Assembly: GCA_945903655.1 (NCBI GenBank)
Contig: CAMDOY010000060.1
Coordinates: 1 to 13,727 of the forward strand
DNA length: 13,727 nt
Direction of reading: 5' to 3'
Origin: Rhizobium sp. Q54
GTDB taxonomy: Bacteria; Pseudomonadota; Alphaproteobacteria; Rhizobiales; Beijerinckiaceae
The translations under genes and the position numbers were made by a program. Below, piece by piece: positions 1 through 6,325 of this stretch. Positions within the stretch are counted from its first letter, which is position 1; the number at the start of each line of letters is the position of its first letter. Under the pieces are notes generated by a model that was given only the letters and a program-made list of their open reading frames with translations, ran no database searches and had not been told where the DNA came from.

Positions 1-128
1 GTCGCGCCGCCGGACTCGGCGAGGACCTTGGTGATCGCTGCGGTCAGCGAGGTCTTGCCATGGTCGACGTGACCGATGGTGCCGATGTTGCAGTGCGGCT
101 TGTTACGTTGGAATTTTTCCTTGGCCAT
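1..128 (-). CDS. tuf: Elongation factor Tu, N-terminal part (cut by window edge)
   Basis: EF-Tu is the GTPase that delivers aminoacyl-tRNA to the ribosome in the cytoplasm. Only the first 42 codons lie in the window; the gene runs off the left edge. The reverse strand from the ATG at 128 reads MAKEKF, then PHCNIGTIGHVDHGKT, then SLTAAITKVLAESGGA. The GHVDHGKT segment (residues 19-26) is the P-loop that binds the GTP phosphates, and the match to the EF-Tu family is unmistakable. The Cys in PHCNIG and the AITKVLAE stretch are usual in alphaproteobacterial EF-Tu. The ribosome binding site is weak by eye (AACAGG, then four bases, then ATG), but the start is fixed by the conserved MAKEKF. Whether this is the only tuf copy cannot be seen. 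A candidate promoter lies at 188-216. Confidence 0.97.
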   Translation of the reverse strand, partial: MAKEKFQRNKPHCNIGTIGHVDHGKTSLTAAITKVLAESGGA

Positions 129-187
129 GGACCTGTTCCGAGTTTGCGCGGGGCGGAGGGAGGCTCCGCAACCAGATTGACGAGCGC

Positions 188-216
188 TCAATAGAGGGCT
201 TCGCGGCGTTCTTCAA
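188..216 (-). promoter_or_regulatory. Candidate promoter of tuf
   Basis: On the minus strand there is a TTGAAG box (216-211), a 17-base spacer and a TATTGA box (193-188). The -35 box is good and the -10 box is only partial (TAT conserved). Transcription would begin near 181 and give a leader of about 53 bases. That leader contains a small perfect hairpin, GCGGAG/CTCCGC with a 5-base loop, at 153-169. This is an eye-level match; no transcription start data are available. Confidence 0.4.
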
Positions 217-522
217 GGGTGGCGGAGCGGGAAATGTGGCGCAATTCGCGGCATTTCGCGCAGGGCCACCGTCACAAAACCGAGACAAAACCGCCCGAAG
301 CGCTGGAAAGCCCCCCGGACGGCTGAAAATCTCGCATCTGCGCTGGAAAAGCATGGGAAACCGGCCAATGGGCCGTCAGTCGCCGGAAATCGCAACGCCA
401 GGCGACAGCCGAGCGTGGACGCGGCCCTTGCATCTGTGGCCCGGGGCGCCAAGATCGGCTCGAGCGGCGGCGGCCTGACCTTGGGATTCACGCCGACACA
501 ACCCTGACGAGCGGAGACTGAT
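217..522. other. Gene-free stretch between tuf and the asparaginase-like gene
   Basis: Together with the tuf leader and promoter, this makes a 394-base divergent intergenic region. No RNA gene or credible coding region was seen: the short open frames here lack family similarity and good ribosome binding sites. The only small structure noted is a CGGCC/GGCCG stem around 362-375. A convincing plus-strand promoter for the gene at 523 was not found. Confidence 0.5.
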
Positions 523-2220
523 GTGACCCAAAAAATGCGGATCGCCCATCTGGCGGGGCCCACGGCGACGATCCAGAACACCCCGCCGCTCGTCACCTCC
601 AACAAGGCGCGGGCCCTGCACGGCCTGCCGCCGCGTCTGGCCGAGGACGGCGAGGCCCCCAAGTTCGACGCCCTGCGCGCCCAGCGGCTGGCTGCGCCCG
701 TGAAGGTCTATGTGGAGCAATTCTCCGCCCACCCGCTGGAGAGCGACGCCGCCGACCTCTATGGCCCGCCGGACGGCTATCTGGCCCCCGACGGAACCTT
801 CTCGCCCACAAAGCGCTCGGAGGCCGACAAGGCGGTCTATGAGATGGAGCTGCGGCCCGAGGATGGGCTCTACCCCCTGCCCTACATGGCCCGTCAGAGC
901 GACGGGAGCCCATGGGAGGACGAATGCGCCGCCCCCATGGCCGAGCGCGCCCGCGCCCGTCAGGGCTTCTTCCCCGATGGGTCCCGCAGTTTTGAAGAGA
1001 TCGACCGGCTGGGCATCGGCGCCGATGGCCTCGCGGGCATGATCAGCTCCCTCGCGGATGTGGATTTCCACCGCATCCTGCCGCCCGGCGGATTCATGAA
1101 GGGCCTGCCCGCCGACCAGCGGAAGGATCAGGGCGAGGGCGACATTGCGCCGGAAGCCTCGGGCCAGACCTTCTTCCCCTACAAGCCCTATCATCTGGGC
1201 TCGCCCCCGCCCCGCCCCGCGCTGGCGCGGCTGACGAACCGGGTGCAGGCGATCATGGATAGCGGCGCTTACGATGGCGCCATCTGGACCCAGGGCAGCC
1301 CCAATGTGGAGGAGACCAGCTACTGGTTCAACCTGCTCATCGACACCAAGGCGCCCATCGCCTGCAATGCGGCCCAGCGTCCGCAGGGGCAGCTCAGCAA
1401 CGATGGGCCGCACAATATCGTGGACTCCCTGCGCTATATCCAGTCGCGCGTCTGGGCTGACGACGAGGGCCGCAACCGGCTCGGCACCCTGCTGGTGCAG
1501 GAGCAGCAATTCTTCGCCGCCCGCGAAGTCGCCAAGGCCGACGCGCGCCCCGGCGGCTATGTGGCGACCGGCGGGCATGGGGGCATTCTGGGCCAGATCA
1601 GCCATGCGGGCCGGGTGGCCGTGACCTATCTGCCCGCCTACAAGCACACATGGCGGTCGGACGTGCGCATCACCCTCCTGCCGCAAGCGGTGGAGGCGGT
1701 GCGCATGGGCGCGGCGGGGCTGGAGCGCGTGTCCGTCGCCATCAAGGACGCGGAGGGGCGTCTGCTGGAGGGCGCCATTCCCGTGGTGTCCATCATCAAG
1801 GACGGCGGCTATTGCGGCATGGACTGGGGCGAGGACCCCGCGCTCGAACTCGATCTTCTGGCGTCCATCGACCACAAGCTGGCGACGGGCCTGCTGTCGG
1901 GCTTCGTGATCGAGGGCCTCGTGCCCTATGGCAACATGACGTCCACCGCCCGCATGAAGCTGGTGCAGAAGGCAGTCTTCTCCGGCATACCCGTGGCGCG
2001 CGTGGGACGCGGGGCGCCGGAGGGCTTCGCGGATCTGCATCCCTTCCTGATCGCAGGTTCCAACCTCACGGCCACCAAGGCCCGCCTGCTGCTCATGGCA
2101 TGCCTAATGAAGTTCGGCTCCCTGCCCACGGCGAAGGATCCGATGCGGCCGACGCCCGACGAGCGCGCAGCGACCGCAAAGGCCATGGAGGCCTGGCAGA
2201 GCGTGTTCGAGAGCCACTGA
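523..2220 (+). CDS. Asparaginase-fold protein with altered active site
   Basis: The 565-aa product carries a recognisable type I/II L-asparaginase/glutaminase fold, though the family is normally about 330 aa. An N-terminal strand (MRIAHLAGPTATIQ) resembles the family's first strand, followed by about 200 residues with no counterpart. The family pattern then resumes from about residue 245: DGAIWTQGSPNVEET aligns with the family's DG..(V/I)THGTDTMEET, SNDGPHNI with SADGP.NL, FAAREVAKAD with GRDVTK (K338 kept), and LTATKARLLL with L.P.KAR.LL at the C-terminus. The HGTDT motif has become QGSPN, so the catalytic Thr-Asp pair is Ser259-Pro260, and the usual nucleophile-bearing TGGTI reads PTATI. 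Canonical asparaginase chemistry therefore looks unlikely; another amidase-type reaction or a binding role is possible. The GTG start at 523 is chosen because GGAG (513-516) lies six bases before it; the next ATG (535) is too far. No signal peptide is seen. Neighbours are catabolic, but no function is assigned. Confidence 0.85.
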   Translation: MTQKMRIAHLAGPTATIQNTPPLVTSNKARALHGLPPRLAEDGEAPKFDALRAQRLAAPVKVYVEQFSAHPLESDAADLYGPPDGYLAPDGTFSPTKRSEADKAVYEMELRPEDGLYPLPYMARQSDGSPWEDECAAPMAERARARQGFFPDGSRSFEEIDRLGIGADGLAGMISSLADVDFHRILPPGGFMKGLPADQRKDQGEGDIAPEASGQTFFPYKPYHLGSPPPRPALARLTNRVQAIMDSGAYDGAIWTQGSPNVEETSYWFNLLIDTKAPIACNAAQRPQGQLSNDGPHNIVDSLRYIQSRVWADDEGRNRLGTLLVQEQQFFAAREVAKADARPGGYVATGGHGGILGQISHAGRVAVTYLPAYKHTWRSDVRITLLPQAVEAVRMGAAGLERVSVAIKDAEGRLLEGAIPVVSIIKDGGYCGMDWGEDPALELDLLASIDHKLATGLLSGFVIEGLVPYGNMTSTARMKLVQKAVFSGIPVARVGRGAPEGFADLHPFLIAGSNLTATKARLLLMACLMKFGSLPTAKDPMRPTPDERAATAKAMEAWQSVFESH

Positions 2221-2230
2221 GGAAGCATTG

Positions 2231-2258
2231 CGCCGGGGTCCTTTACGGGGCTCCGGCG
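2231..2258 (+). terminator. Terminator-like hairpin between convergent genes
   Basis: The 43-base gap between the convergent asparaginase-like and binding-protein genes holds the inverted repeat cgccgggg (2231-2238) / ctccggcg (2251-2258). In the plus-strand RNA the stem extends inward to about 11 pairs with two G-U pairs and a 6-base loop. No T-run follows on either side, so it may stop polymerase weakly or act mainly as a 3' end stabiliser. The G-U pairs make it stronger on the plus strand. Confidence 0.5.
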
Positions 2259-2263
2259 TCTCC

Positions 2264-3280
2264 CTACCCCCCCATCGCCACCTTCGCCTTGGCGATCAAA
2301 TCCGTCGGCAGGTTAACGATCTCATCCGCCAGCGCCTTCACCTGCTGGTGGGTCAGCGGGCGCACCTGCATCTCCACTTTGCGGGCGTCCTCAATATAGG
2401 CGGGGTCGCGCAGGGTCGCTTCAAACGCCTTGCGCAGGGCGGCCAGACGATCTGCGGGCACGCCCGGCGTCGTCAGAAACACCCGCCCCAGCGCCACCTC
2501 GGCGGAGAAGAGCTTGAAGATGGCGCGCTGCTCGTCGTTGGTGGCGAGATCCGTCAGCAGCGGCAAGTCAGGCCATTCGGGATCGCGCACAGAGCCGAAC
2601 TGCAGGAGCATGTCGATCTTCTTGCCCGGCAGCCAATCGGGGTTCTGCGCCTTCAGGCTCGAGAAGAAATTGCCCGCGCGGCCGGAGACCTCGCCGCGCT
2701 CCATGGCCAGATGAATCTCGTTGGTGCTCTTGTAGCCCGAGACGATCTTGAACTTGTAGCCCAGCAGATTGTTGAGCAGCGTGGGATAGAGCATGGTCCA
2801 GGAGCCCGCCCCCGTGGCGCCCATGAGCACCTCGCGGGTCCTGATCTCCTCGATCCGCTTCACGCCAAGGGAACTCCAGGTGTAGAGATTGGCGTTCTCC
2901 ACATCGCTGGAGCCCAGATAATTGAAATTGCGCGCGTCATACTGCGCGCCGCGTCCATCGAGCACCTGATAGCCCACAAAGGCGGGCAGGATCGCGCCCA
3001 AGAAAGTCCCGTCCTTCGCCGCCTGCGTATAGAGATAATTCGTGGCCTGCAGATGCCCCGCGCCGGTCATGTTTTTCGGCACGACGCCGGGATTGCCCGG
3101 CAGGTGATTGCCCAGATGCCGGGCGACGATGCGCGCATTGGTGTCCACGCCCCCGCCCACCCCGGTAGAGATGATCAGCGAGATCGACTTGCCCGCATAA
3201 AAGTCCGATACGGCGTCGGCCTTGGCGATGTTCAAGGGCGCGAGCGCGGCGATGGCCGCAAGCGTCAGGGCGCGGAACAT
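2264..3280 (-). CDS. Bug/TctC-family tripartite tricarboxylate transporter binding protein
   Basis: A 338-aa periplasmic solute-binding protein of the Bug/TctC family, which captures small carboxylates, aromatic acids or amides for TctAB-type secondary transporters or acts as a sensor. The N-terminus MFRALTLAAIAALAPLNIAKADA is a Sec signal peptide with Ala-X-Ala sites around residues 19-23. The mature part starts with the typical YAGK.I..I...G.GGGVDTNARIVA pattern that forms the ligand carboxylate loop. The later GATGAGSW and GELAMERGEV-like region (HLAMERGEVSG) and the C-terminal L.AALRKAFEATLRDP helix fit the family. The ATG at 3280 is preferred over an upstream in-frame start at 3358 because it begins the signal peptide and follows a GAGG ribosome binding site. 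It starts 11 bases after the VOC gene's stop, so the two are probably one transcript. No tctA or tctB membrane gene is in the window. Confidence 0.9.
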   Translation of the reverse strand: MFRALTLAAIAALAPLNIAKADAVSDFYAGKSISLIISTGVGGGVDTNARIVARHLGNHLPGNPGVVPKNMTGAGHLQATNYLYTQAAKDGTFLGAILPAFVGYQVLDGRGAQYDARNFNYLGSSDVENANLYTWSSLGVKRIEEIRTREVLMGATGAGSWTMLYPTLLNNLLGYKFKIVSGYKSTNEIHLAMERGEVSGRAGNFFSSLKAQNPDWLPGKKIDMLLQFGSVRDPEWPDLPLLTDLATNDEQRAIFKLFSAEVALGRVFLTTPGVPADRLAALRKAFEATLRDPAYIEDARKVEMQVRPLTHQQVKALADEIVNLPTDLIAKAKVAMGG

Positions 3281-3291
3281 GGACGAAGCCC

Positions 3292-4086
3292 TCACTTTTC
3301 GGTCACGTCGATGTAGACGCCTTCCAGATCCGTCAGGTGGAACTCGCCCATGGGGCATTGCTTGAAGAGATCGAGACGCGCCTTGCCCTCCTCCCCATAG
3401 CCAAGCGGCTTGGTGACGAATTGCGGGTTATAGCCGATGATCTCGTCCATATCGCGCCGCAGGGCCTCGATGCTCTCCACCTTGAAGCCGAAATGGTCGA
3501 TCTGCGGCGGCAGGGGATCGTGGCCGATGAAATTCTCCATGGTCCATTGCAGGATCACGAGGGACACGCGCCCATCGCTGAGATACCAGGCGCCATCGCG
3601 CTTTTCCGCCTTCAGCTCGAAAACCTCAGCATAAAATTCCGCGCTGCGGTCGATGTTGCGGCAGCGGAGCGTGATGTGGTTGATATAGCGCTGCTGCTCC
3701 CAGTTATTCTCTGCGAAAATATCCTTCGCCTTGCCCGAATTGCGCTCGGCGAGATCGAAGATGATCATGTCAGGATCATGGGCGCTGACCGCCGCATTGG
3801 GCCGCTGGGAGGGCCGCACCACCCATTGCAGGGAAGGATCAAACGCTTTCATGCGTTCCAGGGTGAGCTGCATGCTCTCCACCTCGAATCCGAAGTGATC
3901 AAGGCCGCTGCGCCGTCCCTCGCGGCGGGGGATGTTGTTGAGGCCGATCTGCCCATCGCCCACAGGCATGGCGCGGGCGGGGCGCGCATTGCTGGAGCCC
4001 TTCATGCCGAACAGCGCCATGTAGAAGCGCGCGTTCGAGGCGTAGAGATCGCTGGTGATCGCGATGTGATTGATTTTGGCGAACAT
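3292..4086 (-). CDS. Two-domain VOC-family protein (glyoxalase/extradiol dioxygenase fold)
   Basis: A 264-aa protein built of two vicinal-oxygen-chelate modules. Module 1 starts INHIAITSDLYASNARFY (His7), has GLDHFGFEVES (His64) and ends AHDPDMIIFDL (Asp111). Module 2 repeats the plan with YINHITLRCRNIDRSAEFY (His137), QIDHFGFKVES (His198) and LTDLEGVYIDV (Asp260). These His and acidic residues sit where the superfamily places its metal ligands, so a metal-dependent dioxygenase, glyoxalase or isomerase-like reaction is plausible; the substrate is unknown. The ATG at 4086 is chosen over a TTG at 4107 because GGGGA stands seven bases before it and the beta strand begins immediately after. The downstream neighbour is a carboxylate-binding protein, suggesting the pair handles the same compound. 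No signal peptide is seen, so it should act in the cytoplasm. Confidence 0.88.
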   Translation of the reverse strand: MFAKINHIAITSDLYASNARFYMALFGMKGSSNARPARAMPVGDGQIGLNNIPRREGRRSGLDHFGFEVESMQLTLERMKAFDPSLQWVVRPSQRPNAAVSAHDPDMIIFDLAERNSGKAKDIFAENNWEQQRYINHITLRCRNIDRSAEFYAEVFELKAEKRDGAWYLSDGRVSLVILQWTMENFIGHDPLPPQIDHFGFKVESIEALRRDMDEIIGYNPQFVTKPLGYGEEGKARLDLFKQCPMGEFHLTDLEGVYIDVTEK

Positions 4087-4116
4087 GCGTTTCGTCCCCG
4101 GGTGCAAGTTACCGCC

Positions 4117-4145
4117 CTCTTAGCCCCTCGCCCCCGCACGGGCAA
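4117..4145 (-). promoter_or_regulatory. Candidate promoter of the VOC-TctC pair
   Basis: On the minus strand TTGCCC (4145-4140) is followed after 17 bases by TAAGAG (4122-4117). Both boxes are partial matches to the sigma-70-type consensus. Start of transcription would be near 4110, about 25 bases before the VOC start codon. It lies beside the opposing candidate promoter at 4157-4186. Confidence 0.35.
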
Positions 4146-4156
4146 GACGGCGCCTC

Positions 4157-4186
4157 TTGGCTTGCAGGCCCGCCCTCCTGTATGAC
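4157..4186 (+). promoter_or_regulatory. Candidate promoter of the hydrolase-reductase pair
   Basis: TTGGCT (4157-4162), an 18-base spacer and TATGAC (4181-4186) make a plausible housekeeping promoter. Transcription would begin near 4193, giving a leader of about 30 bases that ends in a strong ribosome binding site, AAGGAGG at 4208-4214, eight bases before the ATG at 4223. The boxes are judged by eye only. Confidence 0.4.
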
Positions 4187-4222
4187 GACGCGGCAACATC
4201 ACGATACAAGGAGGCCGCCAAC

Positions 4223-5074
4223 ATGAGCGCAACCACGATCAAGATCGAGGACAAGACGATCCGCGCCGCAGGCCTCACCCTGCGCTATCTGGAGGCGGGC
4301 TCCGGCCATCCCGTGATTTTCCTGCATGGAGGCTCGCTCGGCTCCTCCGCAGATGTCTTCTTGCGCAACATGCCCGCCTTCGCAAAGGCCGGGTTCCGGG
4401 CCCTGGCCTTCGACCAGCCGGGCTTTGGCCTGTCCGATGTGCCGGACGATCACTCGGTCGGCCTGCGCCGTAAGAGCGTGCTCGCCTTCATGGACGCCAT
4501 GGGCATCCCCGCAGCCGCCTTTGTGGCCCATTCCCAGGCGGGCGGCATGGCCCTGCAAATCGCGCTGGCCTCGCCCGAACGCGTGACCCATCTGGCGGTG
4601 CTGGGCACGGGCACCCTGCTGCCCCCGCTGGAAGAGGCGAAGGAAGGGCTCGACGGCGCAGCCCAGCAGCGGCTGGAGCGCAAGATGGCCCATAACGAGC
4701 CCACCATTGAGGACACCCGCAAGCTGCTGGAAGCCAATCTCTTCCACCACGAGCTCATCACGCCCGAGGAACTCGCCCTGCGCCATTCGCGCAGCACGGG
4801 CAAGGCCTTCGCGGCCTTCGTCGCCCGCTCCGACCTGCCCGCAGCGCCGAAGGACCCCACCGCCGTGCCGCTTTGGCGGCGCCTGACCGAGGTCAAATGC
4901 CCGCTGCTGCTGATCTATGGCCGCAACGACCGGGCAAACGCCTATGAGCGCGCCATGAAGCTCAGGGAATTCGCCCCCCAGCTCGATCTGCACATTACCC
5001 CGGATTGCAAGCATCTCGTGCCCTGGGATGCGCAGGCGGACGTCGAGCGGCTGACCATTCCCTTCCTCTCGTAA
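4223..5074 (+). CDS. Alpha/beta hydrolase (meta-cleavage-product hydrolase type)
   Basis: A 283-aa cytoplasmic alpha/beta-fold hydrolase. The oxyanion-hole motif is HGGSLGSS (from residue 35), the nucleophile elbow is AHSQAGG with Ser104, the acid is Asp236 in YGRNDRANAYE, and the base is His264 in CKHLVPWD, giving a full catalytic triad. The core DQPGFGLSD pattern is typical of the MhpC/BphD/XylF group that cleaves C-C bonds in ring-fission products, but the same fold serves esterases and lactonases, so the reaction is not settled. The ATG at 4223 is decided by the strong AAGGAGG at 4208-4214; an in-frame upstream start at 4157 would put the translation through the promoter region. The next gene begins 18 bases after its stop, so the two are likely co-transcribed. 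Confidence 0.92.
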   Translation: MSATTIKIEDKTIRAAGLTLRYLEAGSGHPVIFLHGGSLGSSADVFLRNMPAFAKAGFRALAFDQPGFGLSDVPDDHSVGLRRKSVLAFMDAMGIPAAAFVAHSQAGGMALQIALASPERVTHLAVLGTGTLLPPLEEAKEGLDGAAQQRLERKMAHNEPTIEDTRKLLEANLFHHELITPEELALRHSRSTGKAFAAFVARSDLPAAPKDPTAVPLWRRLTEVKCPLLLIYGRNDRANAYERAMKLREFAPQLDLHITPDCKHLVPWDAQADVERLTIPFLS

Positions 5075-5092
5075 TCCCGGCGGATCCTAACC

Positions 5093-6067
5093 ATGCGCAT
5101 CTGCATCATTGGCGCGGGCGCCATCGGCGGCCTCCTGGCTGCGCGTCTGGCCGCCAACGGCGAGCGGGTCACCGTTGTGGCGCGGGGCGAGCATCTGCGC
5201 GCTATCGCCGCAAACGGCCTGCGGCTGATCACCGAAGAGGGCGAGATCACCGGCCCCGTGGAAGTCGCCAGCGATCTGGCGGCTCTTGAGCCCCACGACC
5301 TCGTGGTGCTCGCCGTGAAAGCCCACCAGCTCACCCCCATCGCCACCGATGTGGGGCGCCTGGCGCGGGCGGGCGCGCTGGTGCTGACCATGCAGAACGG
5401 CATCCCCTGGTGGTATTTCCACAAGCACGGCGGGCCCCATGAGGGGCGCAGCCTGGAGTCGGTGGATCCCGGCGGGATCATCGCCCGGCATCTGCCGGTG
5501 GAGCAGGTCATCGGCTCCGTGGTCTATCCGGCGGCGGAGATCGCGGCGCCCGGCGTCATCCGCCTCATCGAGGGCAATCGCTTTTCGCTGGCGGAACTGG
5601 ACAACAGCGCCAGCGCGCGGATTCAGGAGGTCTCGCGGGTCTTCACGGCGGCGGGCTTCAAGGCGCCTGTGGTGAGCGACATCAGGGCGGAGATCTGGAC
5701 CAAGCTCTGGGGCAACATGAGCTTCAACCCCATCAGCGCCCTCACCGGCGCGACGCTTGCGGGCATCTGCGCGCATCCCCAGGGCCGCGCGCTGGCCGCC
5801 GACATGATGCGCGAGGCGCAGGCCGTGGGCGAGAAGCTGGGCATCCGTTTCCGCATTCCGCTCGAAAAGCGCATCGCGGGCGCGCAGGCCGTGGGCGAGC
5901 ACAAGACCAGCATGTTGCAGGATGTGGAGGCCGGACGCGCGACCGAGGTGGACGCGCTGGTGGGCTCGATTCTGGAGCTGGGCGCGGTGGCTGAGGTGGC
6001 GACCCCAGCCATCGCGGCGGTTTATGGGTGCATGCGGTTGCTGGATGATACGCGGGCGAAGGGGTAA
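5093..6067 (+). CDS. Ketopantoate-reductase-family (PanE/ApbA-like) oxidoreductase
   Basis: A 324-aa NADPH-dependent 2-oxoacid reductase of the PanE/ApbA family. The Rossmann motif GAGAIGG is at residues 7-13. The family's key residues are present: Asn102 in MQNG, catalytic Lys204 in the segment WTKLWGN, and Glu285 in the C-terminal block SMLQDVEAGRATEVD. An insertion after MQNG (WWYFHKHGGP... about residues 105-130) is longer than in E. coli PanE. Because it sits with a hydrolase in a catabolic neighbourhood rather than with panB or panC, it more likely reduces a 2-oxoacid or oxidises a 2-hydroxyacid made in a degradation pathway than makes pantoate; that is inference. The ribosome binding site is GGCGGA (5079-5084), eight bases before the ATG. 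Transcription probably continues from the hydrolase gene. Confidence 0.9.
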   Translation: MRICIIGAGAIGGLLAARLAANGERVTVVARGEHLRAIAANGLRLITEEGEITGPVEVASDLAALEPHDLVVLAVKAHQLTPIATDVGRLARAGALVLTMQNGIPWWYFHKHGGPHEGRSLESVDPGGIIARHLPVEQVIGSVVYPAAEIAAPGVIRLIEGNRFSLAELDNSASARIQEVSRVFTAAGFKAPVVSDIRAEIWTKLWGNMSFNPISALTGATLAGICAHPQGRALAADMMREAQAVGEKLGIRFRIPLEKRIAGAQAVGEHKTSMLQDVEAGRATEVDALVGSILELGAVAEVATPAIAAVYGCMRLLDDTRAKG

Positions 6068-6079
6068 GGCGTGGGGGCA

Positions 6080-6094
6080 GTCGGCAGGGCCGAC
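6080..6094 (+). terminator. Small hairpin after the reductase gene
   Basis: A perfect inverted repeat gtcggc/gccgac with a 3-base loop lies 12 bases after the reductase stop and between two opposing transcription units (reductase on plus, tRNA-Gly on minus). It could end either transcript, but no T-run follows on either strand, so the call is weak. Confidence 0.3.
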
Positions 6095-6133
6095 CGCCTC
6101 AAGACGGCTAACGCCCGAGATCGCTAGAGGAAA

Positions 6134-6207
6134 TGGAGCGGGTAGAGGGAATCGAACCCTCGTATTCAGCTTGGAAGGCTGCTGCTCTACCATTGAGCTA
6201 CACCCGC
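6134..6207 (-). tRNA. tRNA-Gly (anticodon UCC)
   Basis: The minus strand folds as a full 74-base tRNA with an encoded CCA end. The acceptor stem GCGGGTG pairs with TACCCGC (one G-U pair). The D arm is GCTC/GAGC around AATGGTA. The anticodon loop CTTCCAA gives anticodon UCC, read as glycine codons GGA and GGG. The T arm is GAGGG/CCCTC around TTCGATT, and the discriminator base is T, as in glycine tRNAs. The first pair of the anticodon stem is a G-A mismatch. It is transcribed toward tuf, about 6 kb away. Confidence 0.97.
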
Positions 6208-6217
6208 GTCGGCCCCT

Positions 6218-6246
6218 GATATGCCTCGACAGGGGCCGTTTGGCAA
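6218..6246 (-). promoter_or_regulatory. Candidate promoter of tRNA-Gly, inside an inverted repeat
   Basis: On the minus strand TTGCCA (6246-6241), a 17-base spacer and CATATC (6223-6218) make a plausible promoter whose start would be only a few bases before the tRNA 5' end. The bases after the -10 box are GC-rich, as in stringently controlled stable-RNA promoters. A perfect 8-base inverted repeat, ggcccctg (6211-6218) / caggggcc (6230-6237), straddles the -10 box. Confidence 0.45.
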
Positions 6247-6272
6247 GATGCTGCTCGCCGCTCTCCCCAATC

Positions 6273-6302
6273 TTGAAACTCCCGCCCCGCGCCCGACAAT
6301 AG
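6273..6302 (+). promoter_or_regulatory. Candidate promoter of the PhaC-like hydrolase
   Basis: TTGAAA (6273-6278), an 18-base spacer and CAATAG (6297-6302) suggest a promoter with a good -35 and a poor -10 box. A start near 6309 would leave a short leader of about 17 bases carrying the GA-rich ribosome binding site of the ATG at 6326, which supports that start codon. Confidence 0.33.
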
Positions 6303-6325
6303 GCAAGACGGAGACAGGGGGCGCC

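Noticed and set aside
221..236. cggagcgggaaatg near tuf as a possible att repeat of the tRNA-Gly 3' end
   Set aside because: Only the eight bases ggagcggg match the tRNA end in order. That is too short and too GC-rich to count as an attachment-site duplication, and no integrase gene is seen.
376..2040. 554-codon open frame on the minus strand, antisense to the asparaginase-like gene
   Set aside because: Its translation is a low-complexity string rich in Gly, Ala, Arg and His with no family motifs. Such long antisense frames are expected opposite GC-rich codons, and the plus strand carries clear asparaginase-family patterns.
1650..2399. 249-codon plus-strand frame overlapping the end of the asparaginase-like gene and running past its stop
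   Set aside because: It is an out-of-frame reading with Gly/Arg-rich repeats, crosses the hairpin at 2231-2258 and enters the antisense of the binding-protein gene; no family similarity.
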